A stretch of 60,017 nucleotides of DNA from CALCMJ01 sp964475415 (GTDB lineage Bacteria > Bacteroidota > Bacteroidia > Chitinophagales > Saprospiraceae). Made by a program: the position numbers and the translations under genes. The notes below the pieces were generated by a model, which saw only the letters and a list, made by a program, of their open reading frames with translations, searched no databases and was not told the DNA's origin. The number at the start of each line of letters is the position of its first letter. Position 1 is the stretch's first letter. The DNA is taken from assembly GCA_964475415.1 (NCBI GenBank), contig CAYYWZ010000017.1:1-60017 (forward strand), read 5' to 3'. Of this stretch, positions 43,510 to 53,659 are shown piece by piece.

Positions 43510-45225
43510 ATGAGGTTTTTTACGACAGTCATATTATTCTTTTTTCTTTATAGTGTACAAGCGCAAGAGGTTAGTTTTCTAGCACGTAGTAATGCCAAAA
43601 AAGTATTGGAAGGATCTTCTTTTACACTAGAGTATGTCATAGAAAATGGAGAGCCTTCATCTTTTAATACGCCTACCTTTAAGGATTTTAAAAAAACTAG
43701 TGGGTTAGCCAAAAGCAGCTCTATGGTTATTGTCAATGGTGAAGTCTCTAGAACTGTCACCTACTCCATAGAACTCACTTCTACAAAACCTGGCACCTAT
43801 AAAATACCTCCAGCAGATATTGTAGTCAACGGGAAAACTATAAAGTCCAATACAGTCACCGTATATGTTCTGGAGCGTACAGCAGCACAAAAAGCGCAGG
43901 CAGCTGCTAATGACAAAAAAGCATTTATAAGAATAGAAGTAGCTGACACAACGACCTATATCGGCCAACAAATTGTTGTTGATTACAAGCTATATACACA
44001 GGTAGACATCAGGGCTTATGATTTTATAGAAAAACCTAATTATGATGGATTCTATGCTGAAGATCTAAGAAATTCTAGGTCCAACTTTGACAAAGAGATA
44101 TATGAAGGACAAGAGTATTTTGTCAAAAGTATAGATAAGGTAGCCTTATTTCCTCAGCAAACTGGAACCTATGTATTAGGACCATATAATTTTAAGCTAG
44201 GCGCTTCTACCGGTAAGAATACAGGAGGCTTTATATTCTCTAATAGGCTGAAGTATTTTACTTCGTCCTCTAACCAAATTAGGATCTATGTGGACAATTT
44301 ACCAGCAGGTGCTCCAGCTAGTTTTTCTGGCGCCGTAGGAAGATATCAGATGCAGGCCGTCACAGACAAAAATACGATCACTACAGATGATGCCTTTACC
44401 GTGAGGATGGAAATACTAGGTGATGGAGATGGCAAAACAATAACCGCTCCTAAGCAAAGTATGGATGCCCAGCTAGATATCTATGATCCTAATATTGTCA
44501 GGGACGAAACCTTCGATGTCGCAGGAGGCCTTAACAATAGAAAAACCTTTGAGTATATTATTGTACCTAAGAAAAAAGGGAGGTTTAGAATTACTCCTGA
44601 GTTTAGTTATTTCGATGTAGATAGCAATGTGTATAGAACTATACAAAGTAATCCATTGAATGTATCTGTTGCTGCAGGAACAGGACTCACGCTCAACCGC
44701 GAGGACAAAAAACTAAGCAAGTTAGAATTAGCTCCAGCAAAAACAGATACTAGCCTACATAAAAAGAATACTTACTTTTTTGCCTCTACAGGATATTATA
44801 CGATGTTAGCCCTAGGCCTATTCTCTATTGTGGGCATTCTCTTTGCGAAGAGAAAAAGAATGATAGAAGAAGGGATAGATCCTAGAATAAAAAAATCTAT
44901 GGCTGCTCAGTCTGTCGCTCAGCAGAGACTAGCAGGTGCCAAAAATATGATCGATCAAGGTCAGGCAAAAGAAGCCTACGGAGAAATATCCAATGCCATA
45001 AAACAATATTTTACAGATAAGTGGCAGGTAGATTATGGAGAACTTAATGGCGGCAGTATGCAAAATATCTTGGAAGAAAAAAATATTGAGAAATCTCTTC
45101 AAGACCAATTATCTAATATTATTAAGGCTACAGAAATGTCTGTATATGCGGGAGGCAGCTTAGCCTCTGTCAGCGAAAGCTACAAGCAAGCAGAGTCTTT
45201 CATCAATGCACTAGAAAGCATATAG
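43510..45225 (+). CDS. batD: BatD, exported membrane protein
   Basis: A 571-residue BatD: signal peptide (MRFFTTVILFFFLYSVQAQ), several Ig-like beta domains (EVSFLARSNAKKVLEGSSFT, FEYIIVPKKKGRFRITPEFS), a transmembrane helix near 425-445 (YYTMLALGLFSIVGILF), and a cytoplasmic helical part (SNAIKQYFTDKWQVDYGEL). Domain order and length are those of BatD. It is the last gene of the operon as seen here; a recognisable BatE does not follow. 116 bases separate it from asnS. Confidence 0.92.
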   Translation: MRFFTTVILFFFLYSVQAQEVSFLARSNAKKVLEGSSFTLEYVIENGEPSSFNTPTFKDFKKTSGLAKSSSMVIVNGEVSRTVTYSIELTSTKPGTYKIPPADIVVNGKTIKSNTVTVYVLERTAAQKAQAAANDKKAFIRIEVADTTTYIGQQIVVDYKLYTQVDIRAYDFIEKPNYDGFYAEDLRNSRSNFDKEIYEGQEYFVKSIDKVALFPQQTGTYVLGPYNFKLGASTGKNTGGFIFSNRLKYFTSSSNQIRIYVDNLPAGAPASFSGAVGRYQMQAVTDKNTITTDDAFTVRMEILGDGDGKTITAPKQSMDAQLDIYDPNIVRDETFDVAGGLNNRKTFEYIIVPKKKGRFRITPEFSYFDVDSNVYRTIQSNPLNVSVAAGTGLTLNREDKKLSKLELAPAKTDTSLHKKNTYFFASTGYYTMLALGLFSIVGILFAKRKRMIEEGIDPRIKKSMAAQSVAQQRLAGAKNMIDQGQAKEAYGEISNAIKQYFTDKWQVDYGELNGGSMQNILEEKNIEKSLQDQLSNIIKATEMSVYAGGSLASVSESYKQAESFINALESI

Positions 45226-45341
45226 GATAGAACTTAAAAGTCTATTTACATAAAAATAGCTAGGCTAAAGGAATAAAAATATCAACCATCCATGGGAGAT
45301 ATTCCATAAATACCTAACTTCGCAAATCAAAATAAAAATAG

Positions 45342-46778
45342 ATGGAAAAGCGAAGTAAAATTGTAGAGATCATCCGTTCAGATAAAAAAGACTATCAAGC
45401 CACCGTTATGGGCTGGGTAAGGACATTTAGGAACAATCAGTTTATTGCTCTTAATGACGGGTCATCACTGAAGACTTTGCAGGTTGTAGTCGATAGAGAA
45501 GCGCTCGATGAATCTCTACTTAAGAGAATAACTACTGGTGCAGCCATAAAAGCTACAGGAACAATTATAGCCTCTCAAGGTGCTGGACAGTCTGTAGAAA
45601 TGAAGGCGGATACAATAGAGATATTTGGAGATTCAGATCCAGAAAAGTATCCTCTACAGCCTAAGAAACACTCCTTAGAATTTCTGAGAGAAAATGCACA
45701 TCTACGATTCCGAACAAATACATTCAGTGCAATTTTCAGAACTAGACATGCTATAGCTTATGCTATCCATAAGTTTTTTAATGACAAAGGATTTTTCTAT
45801 ATCCACTCACCGATTATTACAGGATCTGATGCAGAGGGTGCCGGAGAGATGTTCCAGCTTACTACCCTACCACTTAACGATATTCCCAAGAATGAAAATG
45901 GAGAGGTCGATTTCCAAAAAGATTTTTTCGGTAAGGCAACAAATATTACAGTAAGTGGTCAGTTAGAAGCAGAACTTGCTGCCTTGGCCTTATCCCAGGT
46001 CTATACTTTTGGACCTACCTTCAGAGCAGAGAATTCTAACACCTCAAGACACTTAGCAGAATTCTGGATGATAGAACCAGAAGTTGCTTTCGCTGATATC
46101 GTTGACAATATGGATCTCGCGGAAGAAATGCTTAAGTATGTAATCAAGTATTGTCAGGAGCACTGTGATGAAGATTTAGAATTTCTAGAAAACAGACTTG
46201 TACAAGAAGAAAAATCTAAACCTCAAGCTGAGCGTTCTCCTATGCCATTGAGAGAAAAATTACAGTTCTGTTTAGAAAATGATTTCGAGCGATTAACTTA
46301 TAGCGAAGCGATAAGAATTCTGATGAATTCTAAACCCAACAAAAAGAAAAAATTCCAATTTGTCATTGAAGGATTTGGTGCAGATCTACAGTCTGAGCAT
46401 GAGCGCTATCTTGTAGAAAAGCATTTTAAAAAGCCGGTAATACTTATAGATTACCCTAAGGAGATAAAAGCTTTCTATATGCGCCAGAACGACGATGGAA
46501 AAACAGTAGCAGCTATGGATATTCTCTTCCCAGGGATAGGTGAGATAGTAGGTGGATCGCAGAGAGAAGAAAGGCTAGATAAGCTAGAACAACGTATGGA
46601 GGAAATGGAAATTCCTACAGAAGAGATGGAGTGGTTCCTAGATACCAGACGATATGGTAGTTGTCCTCATGCAGGTTTTGGACTTGGCTTTGAGCGTCTT
46701 GTACTCTTTATAACTGGCATGGGTAATATAAGAGATGTTATACCTTTCCCTAGATATCCTGGTAGCGCTGAATTTTAG
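45342..46778 (+). CDS. asnS: Asparagine-tRNA ligase
   Basis: A 478-residue class II aminoacyl-tRNA synthetase that charges tRNA-Asn. The N-terminal OB-fold anticodon-binding domain contains VMGWVRTFRNNQFIALNDGS. Motif 2 is FRAENSNTSRHLAEFWMIEP, the asparaginyl rather than aspartyl form. Motif 3 is GFGLGFERLVLFITGMGNIR. Length is usual for Bacteroidota. TAACTTCG about 20 bases before the start could be a weak -7 box. The gene appears to be transcribed alone. Confidence 0.96.
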   Translation: MEKRSKIVEIIRSDKKDYQATVMGWVRTFRNNQFIALNDGSSLKTLQVVVDREALDESLLKRITTGAAIKATGTIIASQGAGQSVEMKADTIEIFGDSDPEKYPLQPKKHSLEFLRENAHLRFRTNTFSAIFRTRHAIAYAIHKFFNDKGFFYIHSPIITGSDAEGAGEMFQLTTLPLNDIPKNENGEVDFQKDFFGKATNITVSGQLEAELAALALSQVYTFGPTFRAENSNTSRHLAEFWMIEPEVAFADIVDNMDLAEEMLKYVIKYCQEHCDEDLEFLENRLVQEEKSKPQAERSPMPLREKLQFCLENDFERLTYSEAIRILMNSKPNKKKKFQFVIEGFGADLQSEHERYLVEKHFKKPVILIDYPKEIKAFYMRQNDDGKTVAAMDILFPGIGEIVGGSQREERLDKLEQRMEEMEIPTEEMEWFLDTRRYGSCPHAGFGLGFERLVLFITGMGNIRDVIPFPRYPGSAEF

Positions 46779-46793
46779 AGTATAACAAAAAAA

Positions 46794-46820
46794 GAAGGTA
46801 TCCTTTTACGTGATACCTTC
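46794..46820. terminator. Hairpin after asnS
   Basis: Perfect 9-base-pair stem GAAGGTATC / GATACCTTC with a 9-base loop, 15 bases past the asnS stop. The T run is on the minus-strand side (seven As precede it on the plus strand), so as a classic terminator it would read leftwards. It may still protect the asnS 3' end. In 46821-47297 I see no convincing gene. Confidence 0.5.
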
Positions 46821-47297
46821 GATGATTATACCCTTAGTTAACTAAACTTTTATAAATCTTCTAATCCGAAGCTGCTCTAGCTTTACAGGGTATTGTAATT
46901 GGGGGTTATGATCCTTAGGGTTACTTATTATTCCAATTTGTTAATACTGAACAAATATGGACTTATATCTAAATGTATTCCTTTAGACTTATTATTATGG
47001 AGCATCCAATTAGTATTTAATATAATGCATTTAGAAATCGAACATTCCATCGATTATTGTCATTTTTTGAGGAAATCCACACTAAATGATAGGTTTTTTG
47101 TTAAAATCAGAATAAAAATTGTCGTTCTGCGCAACGAATTGTCCTTTTTATGACTCTTATAGATAAGAAAGTGTAACTTAATAAGGCAAATCGTTAAACC
47201 AATGAAATTTTCACTTGACAAATTTTCTATCATTTTAGATTGTTATAGTATGAAAATATCATCTGTTTTTAGTTAAGAATCATTAAAAAACATTCAG

Positions 47298-48877
47298 ATG
47301 AAAAAGTATTTACTTCTTTTTAGTTTCGTAATATCCGTAGTCATTTTACTTCCTAATTTTACCTTAGAAAAATCTGCTGTCAGCTCATTTGTATTTTCTT
47401 TAGTTTCAGAAAGTCCTGTTTTGCCTGAAACTCCATATGCATATTCTGACATAGAATTTCCTGCTCACTTATTCAACAATAGCACAGAAGATCCGGGCTA
47501 TGCTGCAGGAGAAATAGACACAAATTCTTTGAATATTATAGACGATAATATTTCTACTTTAGGAAGAGTGTTGTTTTATGACAAAAAATTATCTGCTATA
47601 GAAAGCATATCATGTGCATCTTGTCATGATCAAACTAAGTCTTTTGCAGATGAGGAAGCACTTTCTGAGGGTGTCAATACACCAACAAAAAGGAATTCTA
47701 TGCATCTTAATGATATAGCATGGACCAATAACTCCTCTTTTTTCTGGGATATGAGTCAGACAGATCTTAAAGAAATGATTAAACTTCCTCTAATAGACGA
47801 GAATGAGTTAGGTGTCAATTTTGATGAGATGGTTGTAAAGTTGAGTCTAACAGATTACTATCCTACATTATTCCAAAAAGCATATGGTACGGACGAAATA
47901 ACAGAAGATAGAATAGCAGATGCCTTGATTAACTTTATCAGTTCTATGGTAACTTTTGACTCTAAGTTTGATCACGAAGCTGGAAAAGGATTTACTGGAT
48001 TTACTAATCTAGAGTTAGAAGGTAAAGAATTATTTCAGATTAATTGTACTGTCTGCCATGCTGAAGGAAAGCCACTTTTCTTTGAAGGAGAANNNNNNNN
48101 NNNNNNNNNNNNNNNNNNNNNNNNNNNNNNNNNNNNNNNNNNNNNNNNNNNNNNNNNNNNNNNNNNNNNNNNNNNNNNNNNNNNNNNNNNNNGATTAATT
48201 GTACTGTCTGCCATGCTGAAGGAAAGCCACTTTTCTTTGAAGGAGAAGTTCCTGAAGGAGAAAGTATAATAAACATTTTTCCATTTTTATTTAATAATGG
48301 CCTACCTCAAGATACGGATGATATAGGTGCAGGAGAATGGGCACCAGGTTTTGATCATTTATTTAAGCTTCCTTCCCTAAGAAATATAGAAAAGACTGGT
48401 CCGTATATGCATGATGGTAGATTCGAAACGCTACGAGACGTAATAGATTTCTACAGTGATGATGTAGAAGACAATGAATGGACTTTCCTAATTCCATCAG
48501 GAGGTTTTGCTTTTACAGAAAATGATAAAGATGCATTAGAAGCTTTCCTTAATACATTAACAGATGAGTCATTTTTGACAAATCCCATATGGTCTGATCC
48601 TTTTGATTTTTCTAATAGCACTGCGGATAATCCGGCAGTAGCAAACTTTATCGTTCGACCTAACCCTATGGGAAACACATCTATTTTAGAGTTTGATAAT
48701 CCTAATAATGAAAATACCCAGCTCAGTATAATAAGTGCCGATGGTAAAATCATCAAACAAGAAAATATTAATACTAATAGGTATGAACTTAGAAAAGAGG
48801 ACTTTTTCCCAGGTATATACTTTCTAGAGATTGTGCAGAACCAGAAGAAATCAACACAAAAATTAATAGTTAGATAG
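47298..48877 (+). CDS. Di-haem cytochrome c peroxidase with T9SS sorting domain (spans assembly gap)
   Basis: One gene cut only by an artificial gap. With the 100 N and one 55-base duplicate removed it encodes 474 residues. After a signal or anchor (YLLLFSFVISVVILLPNF) come two haem sites, Cys106-x-x-Cys-His110 (CASCH) and Cys250-x-x-Cys-His254 (CTVCH). TPTKRNSMHLNDIAW and GPYMHDGRFETLRDVIDFY are standard for the CcpA/MauG peroxidase family, which reduces hydrogen peroxide. The last 75 or so residues are a T9SS domain: VRPNPMGNTSILEF, LSIISADGKII, GIYFLEI, ending KLIVR. The enzyme should therefore be surface-exposed or released rather than periplasmic. Confidence 0.9.
48038..48247. other. Assembly join: 55-base duplicate flanks around 100 N
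   Basis: Bases 48038-48092 and 48193-48247 are identical with exactly 100 N between (48093-48192). The duplicated segment carries the second haem site, so CTVCH appears twice in the raw text but is present once in the real gene. Collapsing the duplicate keeps the frame. Confidence 0.9.
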
Positions 48878-48926
48878 AATTCAAATTTTTAGATTTAGTT
48901 TTTCAAATCAGCGAAAAGATTACCTA

Positions 48927-49319
48927 TCATTTCGCTGATTTTATTTTTATAAGGTAGTAGATCAACGTTATAAGACAAATTGTTAGTCCTCCTAATTCTC
49001 TCACAAGTTCTATCGTCGGATCTTCAGTTTTCATCTCATCTACAAGAGACGGACTACCCGCTTGTAACCAAGACACTAACTCGGGCAGATAAGACAGCCA
49101 AAAAATTGTCAAAACAATCGTTAGCAAAATTATAAAATAAAATAATGGGAAACCAAAGTAGTATAATAAAGGCACCAGCGTAACAAGTCCATAAAGAGTC
49201 ATCCATAGATATGGATCTGGATCATTGTATTGTACAACTACCATAGAAAGTAATAAAAGACTAACACATATATGTATCCAGCTTTTTTTTATATTATCTT
49301 CTTCTAAATTTCTACTCAT
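48927..49319 (-). CDS. TMEM220-like integral membrane protein
   Basis: About 130 residues with four predicted helices: IHICVSLLLLSMVVV, WMTLYGLVTLVPLLYYFGF, FYFIILLTIVLTIFWL and a last one near LGGLTICLITLIYYL. The motif VQYNDPDPYLW after helix one is the hallmark of the TMEM220 family, whose function is unknown. I prefer the ATG at 49319 (MSRNLEEDN) over the one at 49340, since the longer form adds only a short hydrophobic stub; this choice is uncertain. Confidence 0.8.
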   Translation of the reverse strand: MSRNLEEDNIKKSWIHICVSLLLLSMVVVQYNDPDPYLWMTLYGLVTLVPLLYYFGFPLFYFIILLTIVLTIFWLSYLPELVSWLQAGSPSLVDEMKTEDPTIELVRELGGLTICLITLIYYLIKIKSAK

Positions 49320-49498
49320 TATAATAAGTCTAATGACCATCTAAAATCTCTCATGTAAATATAAAGAATCGTTTGCGTAGGACTATACAATCATTATTAT
49401 ATGTTTTCTTAATATTAGTTTTTACATTTACATCTATACCACTAAAAATAACCTAGCTTGTAAAGCAAAATATAGAGGCAAATAAAAATCAAATTAAG

Positions 49499-50518
49499 AT
49501 GTACGTATTTAGAAATATAAGTTGGAGAGTAGTGCTGAGTTTCGCATGGAAAAACGTTCTATTTTTTCTTCTGTATGGAACTCTAGTTGTATATGTTTTT
49601 CATTATTTTGACCACAAAGGAGTAGATATTGGTATACCTTTCCAGCCTCTCAGTACAATAGGTATTGCCGTGGCGTTCTACATCAGTTTTAAGAATAATC
49701 AATCCTATGATAGATTCTGGGAAGGAAGGAAAATATGGGGTGAGATTGTAAATTATTCTAGGACCTGGGGAAATCAAGTTCTGTCATTTGTAAATCTTAT
49801 GCATACGGACGGATCTATAACCCCAGAGGAGTTGTCTCAAATTCAGAAAATAATAATCTACAGACATATAGCATGGATTAACGCTCTGAGGTTACAACTG
49901 AGAAGACCAAGTATATTCAGCAAAGATAGAAGTAAGATGAATAGTCACCTCTACGGAGGGCGACCTGGAGGAGAGGACTGGTTAAGTGATGTTGCACCTT
50001 TTCTTTCCTGTACAGATGAGATGCAGTATCTCAAAAATAAAATTAACGTAGCCACTCAGATTATAAGATTACAAGGCAAGGAGTGTAAAGCCTTACGAGA
50101 AAAAGGATTAATAGAAGATTTTAGACATATGGAGCTTATGCATACAATGGAGGTTTTCTACAATTGCCAAGGGAAAGCGGAGCGGATTAATAATACGCCT
50201 TTGCCCAGACAATATGCCTATTTTAGTCTTGTTTTTGTTTGGATATTTGTATTACTCTTACCCTTTGGTCTAGTAGGCGAATTTTCTGAAATGGGTCATA
50301 ATTTCATTTTGCTTACTATACCTTTTTACACACTCATCGCCTGGATCTTTTTAACGATGGAAATTGTAGGAGACAATAGTGAAGACCCCTTCGAGAATTT
50401 TGTGAATGATGTCCCCATGACAGCATTGTGCAGAACCATAGAACGGGATCTACGAGACATGTTAGAAGAGGAGAATATTCCAGAAGGAATTAAGCCCAAT
50501 AATGGAGTCTTAATGTAG
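49499..50518 (+). CDS. Bestrophin-family ion channel
   Basis: A 339-residue membrane protein of the bestrophin/UPF0187 family, pentameric anion or cation channels. The N-terminal region reads WRVVLSFAWKNVLFFLLYGT. FYISFKNNQSYDRFWEGRKI and then WGEIVNYSRTWGNQ are the family signature around the first inter-helix loop. Two further helices follow at about 240-290 (YFSLVFVWIFVLLLPFGLVG; FILLTIPFYTLIAWIFLTME), then the conserved acidic stretch GDNSEDPFENFVNDVPM. Length is standard. It stands alone; ion selectivity cannot be predicted. Confidence 0.93.
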   Translation: MYVFRNISWRVVLSFAWKNVLFFLLYGTLVVYVFHYFDHKGVDIGIPFQPLSTIGIAVAFYISFKNNQSYDRFWEGRKIWGEIVNYSRTWGNQVLSFVNLMHTDGSITPEELSQIQKIIIYRHIAWINALRLQLRRPSIFSKDRSKMNSHLYGGRPGGEDWLSDVAPFLSCTDEMQYLKNKINVATQIIRLQGKECKALREKGLIEDFRHMELMHTMEVFYNCQGKAERINNTPLPRQYAYFSLVFVWIFVLLLPFGLVGEFSEMGHNFILLTIPFYTLIAWIFLTMEIVGDNSEDPFENFVNDVPMTALCRTIERDLRDMLEEENIPEGIKPNNGVLM

Positions 50519-50549
50519 ATAAATTAATTACTTGTAAAGAAATTATCTT

Positions 50550-51080
50550 CTAGTAAGTCTGCACGGAATCTATAAACTTATCCTTTTTCTTAGTGAGGAT
50601 AAACATTTTATTGTATTCTCTTTCGTCTAATTTCTCATACTTTTCTGATTGTAAGAATTGATTAACTAAGGCAGGTGTGGTATTGGAGTGTCCTACGATA
50701 AGCGCACTGGCATCTCCTATTTCATCCAAGATAGTTTGTGCAGCATTTACAGAAGGTTTATACAATTTTATTTCTAAGTTTAATTTTTCAGCAAGTGCTT
50801 TAGCAGTATGTCGAGTTCTTTTGTAATCAGTACTATAGATATATTCTACATTTTTCTCTCCTAGTAATAGTGCAATTTTTTCTGCTCTTCTGACCCCTTG
50901 ATCAGTAAGATCTGGATCCTTCGTTCCGTCTATCATCTTCTCAGCATGTCTAACTAGATATAAAGTTTGGTAACTATTATTCTCATAGACCTCTGTTTGC
51001 ACAGCTCTAGTACTTTTTTCTGAGCACGATATAAAGAGAAAGAGTAAACATGTAGATAGTAAAAAAGATAATTTTTTCAT
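50550..51080 (-). CDS. Histidine-phosphatase-family lipoprotein
   Basis: A 176-residue lipoprotein. I use the ATG at 51080 (MKKLSFLLSTCLLFLFISC, lipobox FISC) rather than a TTG at 51122 that adds an unlikely leader. The mature part is a phosphoglycerate-mutase-like histidine phosphatase: LYLVRHAEKM carries the phosphorylated His, YSTDYKRTRHTAKALAEKL the second conserved Arg region, and ALIVGHSNTTPALVNQ the second His. The substrate is unknown. It starts 38 bases after the ABC permease stop and may be co-transcribed with the ybb-type transporter. Confidence 0.9.
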   Translation of the reverse strand: MKKLSFLLSTCLLFLFISCSEKSTRAVQTEVYENNSYQTLYLVRHAEKMIDGTKDPDLTDQGVRRAEKIALLLGEKNVEYIYSTDYKRTRHTAKALAEKLNLEIKLYKPSVNAAQTILDEIGDASALIVGHSNTTPALVNQFLQSEKYEKLDEREYNKMFILTKKKDKFIDSVQTY

Positions 51081-51118
51081 AAGCTTTATAATTCTAGGGT
51101 CAAGATAAAACAAAATTA

Positions 51119-53656
51119 TCAACCTACCTCTTTTCTAAGAACTTCTAAGGGTGACTTACTTACTACTTCCCTACTGTTAATCATACCTATCAAAACAGTA
51201 AGTCCTGTAACTATAAAAAATATAAATACTATCGGTAACAACTTAATATCATAACTGAGATCCAGTTGATACTTGGCTAGTAGAAAACTTCCTACTATAG
51301 AAATGATTATTCCTGTAAATGCAGATAGTGCCCCGAGGATAAAATATTCTGTGGCATTAATCTGTAATATCTGTTTGCGACTTGCCCCTATGGTACGAAG
51401 AAGCACACTCTCTTTTATTCTCTGATATTTACTTAACAATAAGGAACTGATCAGTACGATAAGACCTGTAAGAATACTAAATCCCGCCATGAATTTTATG
51501 ATATAAGAAACCTTATCTAAGATTCCGCTTACTGTTTCTAGTATATTCCCTAAGTCTATAACTGATACATTAGGAAAAGCTTTTACAATATCATTTCTAT
51601 AATCTGCTGTTACTTGCTTGTCTGGTGATTTAGAAACTAGAACCCTAAACTGAGGTGCCTCTTCTAAAACTCCTGAAGGAAAAACTACAAAAAATCTAGT
51701 AGACATAGATCTAAACTCTATATCCCTAATACTTCCTATGTAAGTTGTAATTCTTGTCCCTTGCACATTGAAAACCAGTTCATCCCCTATATCTACTCCT
51801 AATCCTTCTGCCCAGCCATCATCCACAGATATAAAAATAGAATCTTGTGGATTCAATACTGGTCTGTAAAACTGCCCTCGCAATAGCACTTCTGAACCAT
51901 CTAGTGTATCTCTAAAGGTTACTCTAGCTTCTCGATTAGCAGGCCAATATCTCCTCCTCCCTACACTACTCGTATCTGCTAACCAATCCTTCTTAGCTCT
52001 ACCCTTCCAGGCTTCTAATCTCATAGTAACTATAGGTACATTATCAAGAACTGGAAGATCATATTTTTTAGTTAGTTTTATCAGATCGTCGGTCTGGTGA
52101 GGTTCTATACCAAACATAATCATATTAGGCTGATTTCCCGCATCCATCTGATCTACATTATTTAGTAGTAAGCCCTGTATTATAAATAAACTACTTAGCA
52201 CTGCAGTACCTAAGCCTATGGAAATAAGCAGCGTTTGGGTCTGATTGTTGGGCCTGAATAGATTAGATAATCCCTGTCTAAATACATAATTCCAAGATCT
52301 CGGAAAAAACTTTCTCACCGACCATATGATTATAATCGAAACTAAATAAAGAACAAGGAAACCTACTACTATGCCTCCAGTAAATCCTAAGGTAGTCTGT
52401 ATATCTCCAGTAAGTCTCCAAAGAAACAATCCTAATGATGCTATGATACTCACATATAAGAAATATTTCAACGGATCTCTCTTGTTTTCTGTCTCATCAT
52501 AGGATGCTCGTAAGGTTCTTAGTGGACTAATATTCCTGACGGCTATAAGAGGCAGCAAGGCAAACAAAGTGGTGATCAATAATCCTATAAATATACCTTC
52601 CCAGATCGCTTTCCACGACAAGGACATCACTACTGTAAATGGTAAGAAATCACTTAATATTTTAGGTATAGCCATCTGAATAGCACTACCTAATATAGCT
52701 CCTGCCAGCACTCCAAAAACTGCTAATCCTATGATCTGCAGGAAGTAGATCATAAAAGCCTGATTGCCTTTCATACCTAGGCATCTAAAAGTTGCAATCG
52801 ATGAAATCTTAGATTTGACATATATAAAAACACTACTCGCTACTCCTATACAACCGAGTAACAATGAAACTAAGGCTACTAAATTTAAAAAATAATTAAG
52901 TGCATCAAACGCTTCGTTTAGATCTTCTTTTCTGTCTTCGATAGTTGTCATTCTTAGTGCATCACTCCTGAAGATTCTTCGCCGCTTAGCTTTCCACGCA
53001 TCTATATCAAAACTTTCAGGAACTTTCCTATAATACACGTAATCTATAAGACTACCAGGTTGTACTAATTCTGTCTCTGTAATATACTGCTTATCCATGT
53101 ACACTGTAGGCGCAAAAGAGGAGCCCATATTTTGACTACCAAAACTGTTGAGTAGTTTCCCTGCAATTGGAAAAACTACCTGTCCCAACTTAAGACTATC
53201 TCCTACTTCCAACTTATATTGCAACATCATACCCTCATCTACAAGAATAGATTTCTCTGATTTAAAAACAGTCCCTGCAGACTCAGGTATTGTATTCAGT
53301 TTACCATAATACGGAAAGTCCCCACTTAGTGCTTTTATTCTTACAAACTGTGAGGCGTCCTTCTGTGGCATGTAGGACATAGAAAAAAGCTCTAGCTCTT
53401 CCGACTTATCTCCTGGCAAGGAATCCAAAGCTCTGAGCAGTCCATCAGTGGCAGGTCTATTACCAGAAACCACAAGATCCGCACCTAGTAAGGTAGCTGC
53501 TTGCTTATCTACATCTTTGACAAGATTATAGTTAAAGGAATTGATAGCAACAAGAGCTGCTATACCTAGAATAATAGAAGACATAAACATGAATAGCTTT
53601 GACCTATTCTTCCTACTATCTTTGTAAGCTGTCTTAAGTAAAAATCTAAAATTCAT
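51119..53656 (-). CDS. ABC transporter permease (YbbP-like, FtsX/MacB fold)
   Basis: An 845-residue permease with about ten helices in two FtsX blocks. It has an N-terminal helix, a large periplasmic domain (about 45-240), three helices (LNLVALVSLLLGCIGVASSV, FMIYFLQIIGLAVFGVLAGA and one more), a central pair of helices, a second periplasmic domain, and a C-terminal FtsX block (MAGFSILTGLIVLISSLLLS; RTIGASRKQILQINATEYFI). This matches YbbP in length and order. The ATPase gene is three bases upstream, and a GDSL esterase gene is divergent, the ybbAP-tesA arrangement known from E. coli. The transported substrate is uncertain. Confidence 0.92.
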   Translation of the reverse strand: MNFRFLLKTAYKDSRKNRSKLFMFMSSIILGIAALVAINSFNYNLVKDVDKQAATLLGADLVVSGNRPATDGLLRALDSLPGDKSEELELFSMSYMPQKDASQFVRIKALSGDFPYYGKLNTIPESAGTVFKSEKSILVDEGMMLQYKLEVGDSLKLGQVVFPIAGKLLNSFGSQNMGSSFAPTVYMDKQYITETELVQPGSLIDYVYYRKVPESFDIDAWKAKRRRIFRSDALRMTTIEDRKEDLNEAFDALNYFLNLVALVSLLLGCIGVASSVFIYVKSKISSIATFRCLGMKGNQAFMIYFLQIIGLAVFGVLAGAILGSAIQMAIPKILSDFLPFTVVMSLSWKAIWEGIFIGLLITTLFALLPLIAVRNISPLRTLRASYDETENKRDPLKYFLYVSIIASLGLFLWRLTGDIQTTLGFTGGIVVGFLVLYLVSIIIIWSVRKFFPRSWNYVFRQGLSNLFRPNNQTQTLLISIGLGTAVLSSLFIIQGLLLNNVDQMDAGNQPNMIMFGIEPHQTDDLIKLTKKYDLPVLDNVPIVTMRLEAWKGRAKKDWLADTSSVGRRRYWPANREARVTFRDTLDGSEVLLRGQFYRPVLNPQDSIFISVDDGWAEGLGVDIGDELVFNVQGTRITTYIGSIRDIEFRSMSTRFFVVFPSGVLEEAPQFRVLVSKSPDKQVTADYRNDIVKAFPNVSVIDLGNILETVSGILDKVSYIIKFMAGFSILTGLIVLISSLLLSKYQRIKESVLLRTIGASRKQILQINATEYFILGALSAFTGIIISIVGSFLLAKYQLDLSYDIKLLPIVFIFFIVTGLTVLIGMINSREVVSKSPLEVLRKEVG

Positions 53657-53659
53657 AAA

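Noticed and set aside
46899..47153. An 84-codon plus-strand frame between asnS and the peroxidase
   Set aside because: No signal, family or composition support; it lies in AT-rich intergenic DNA.
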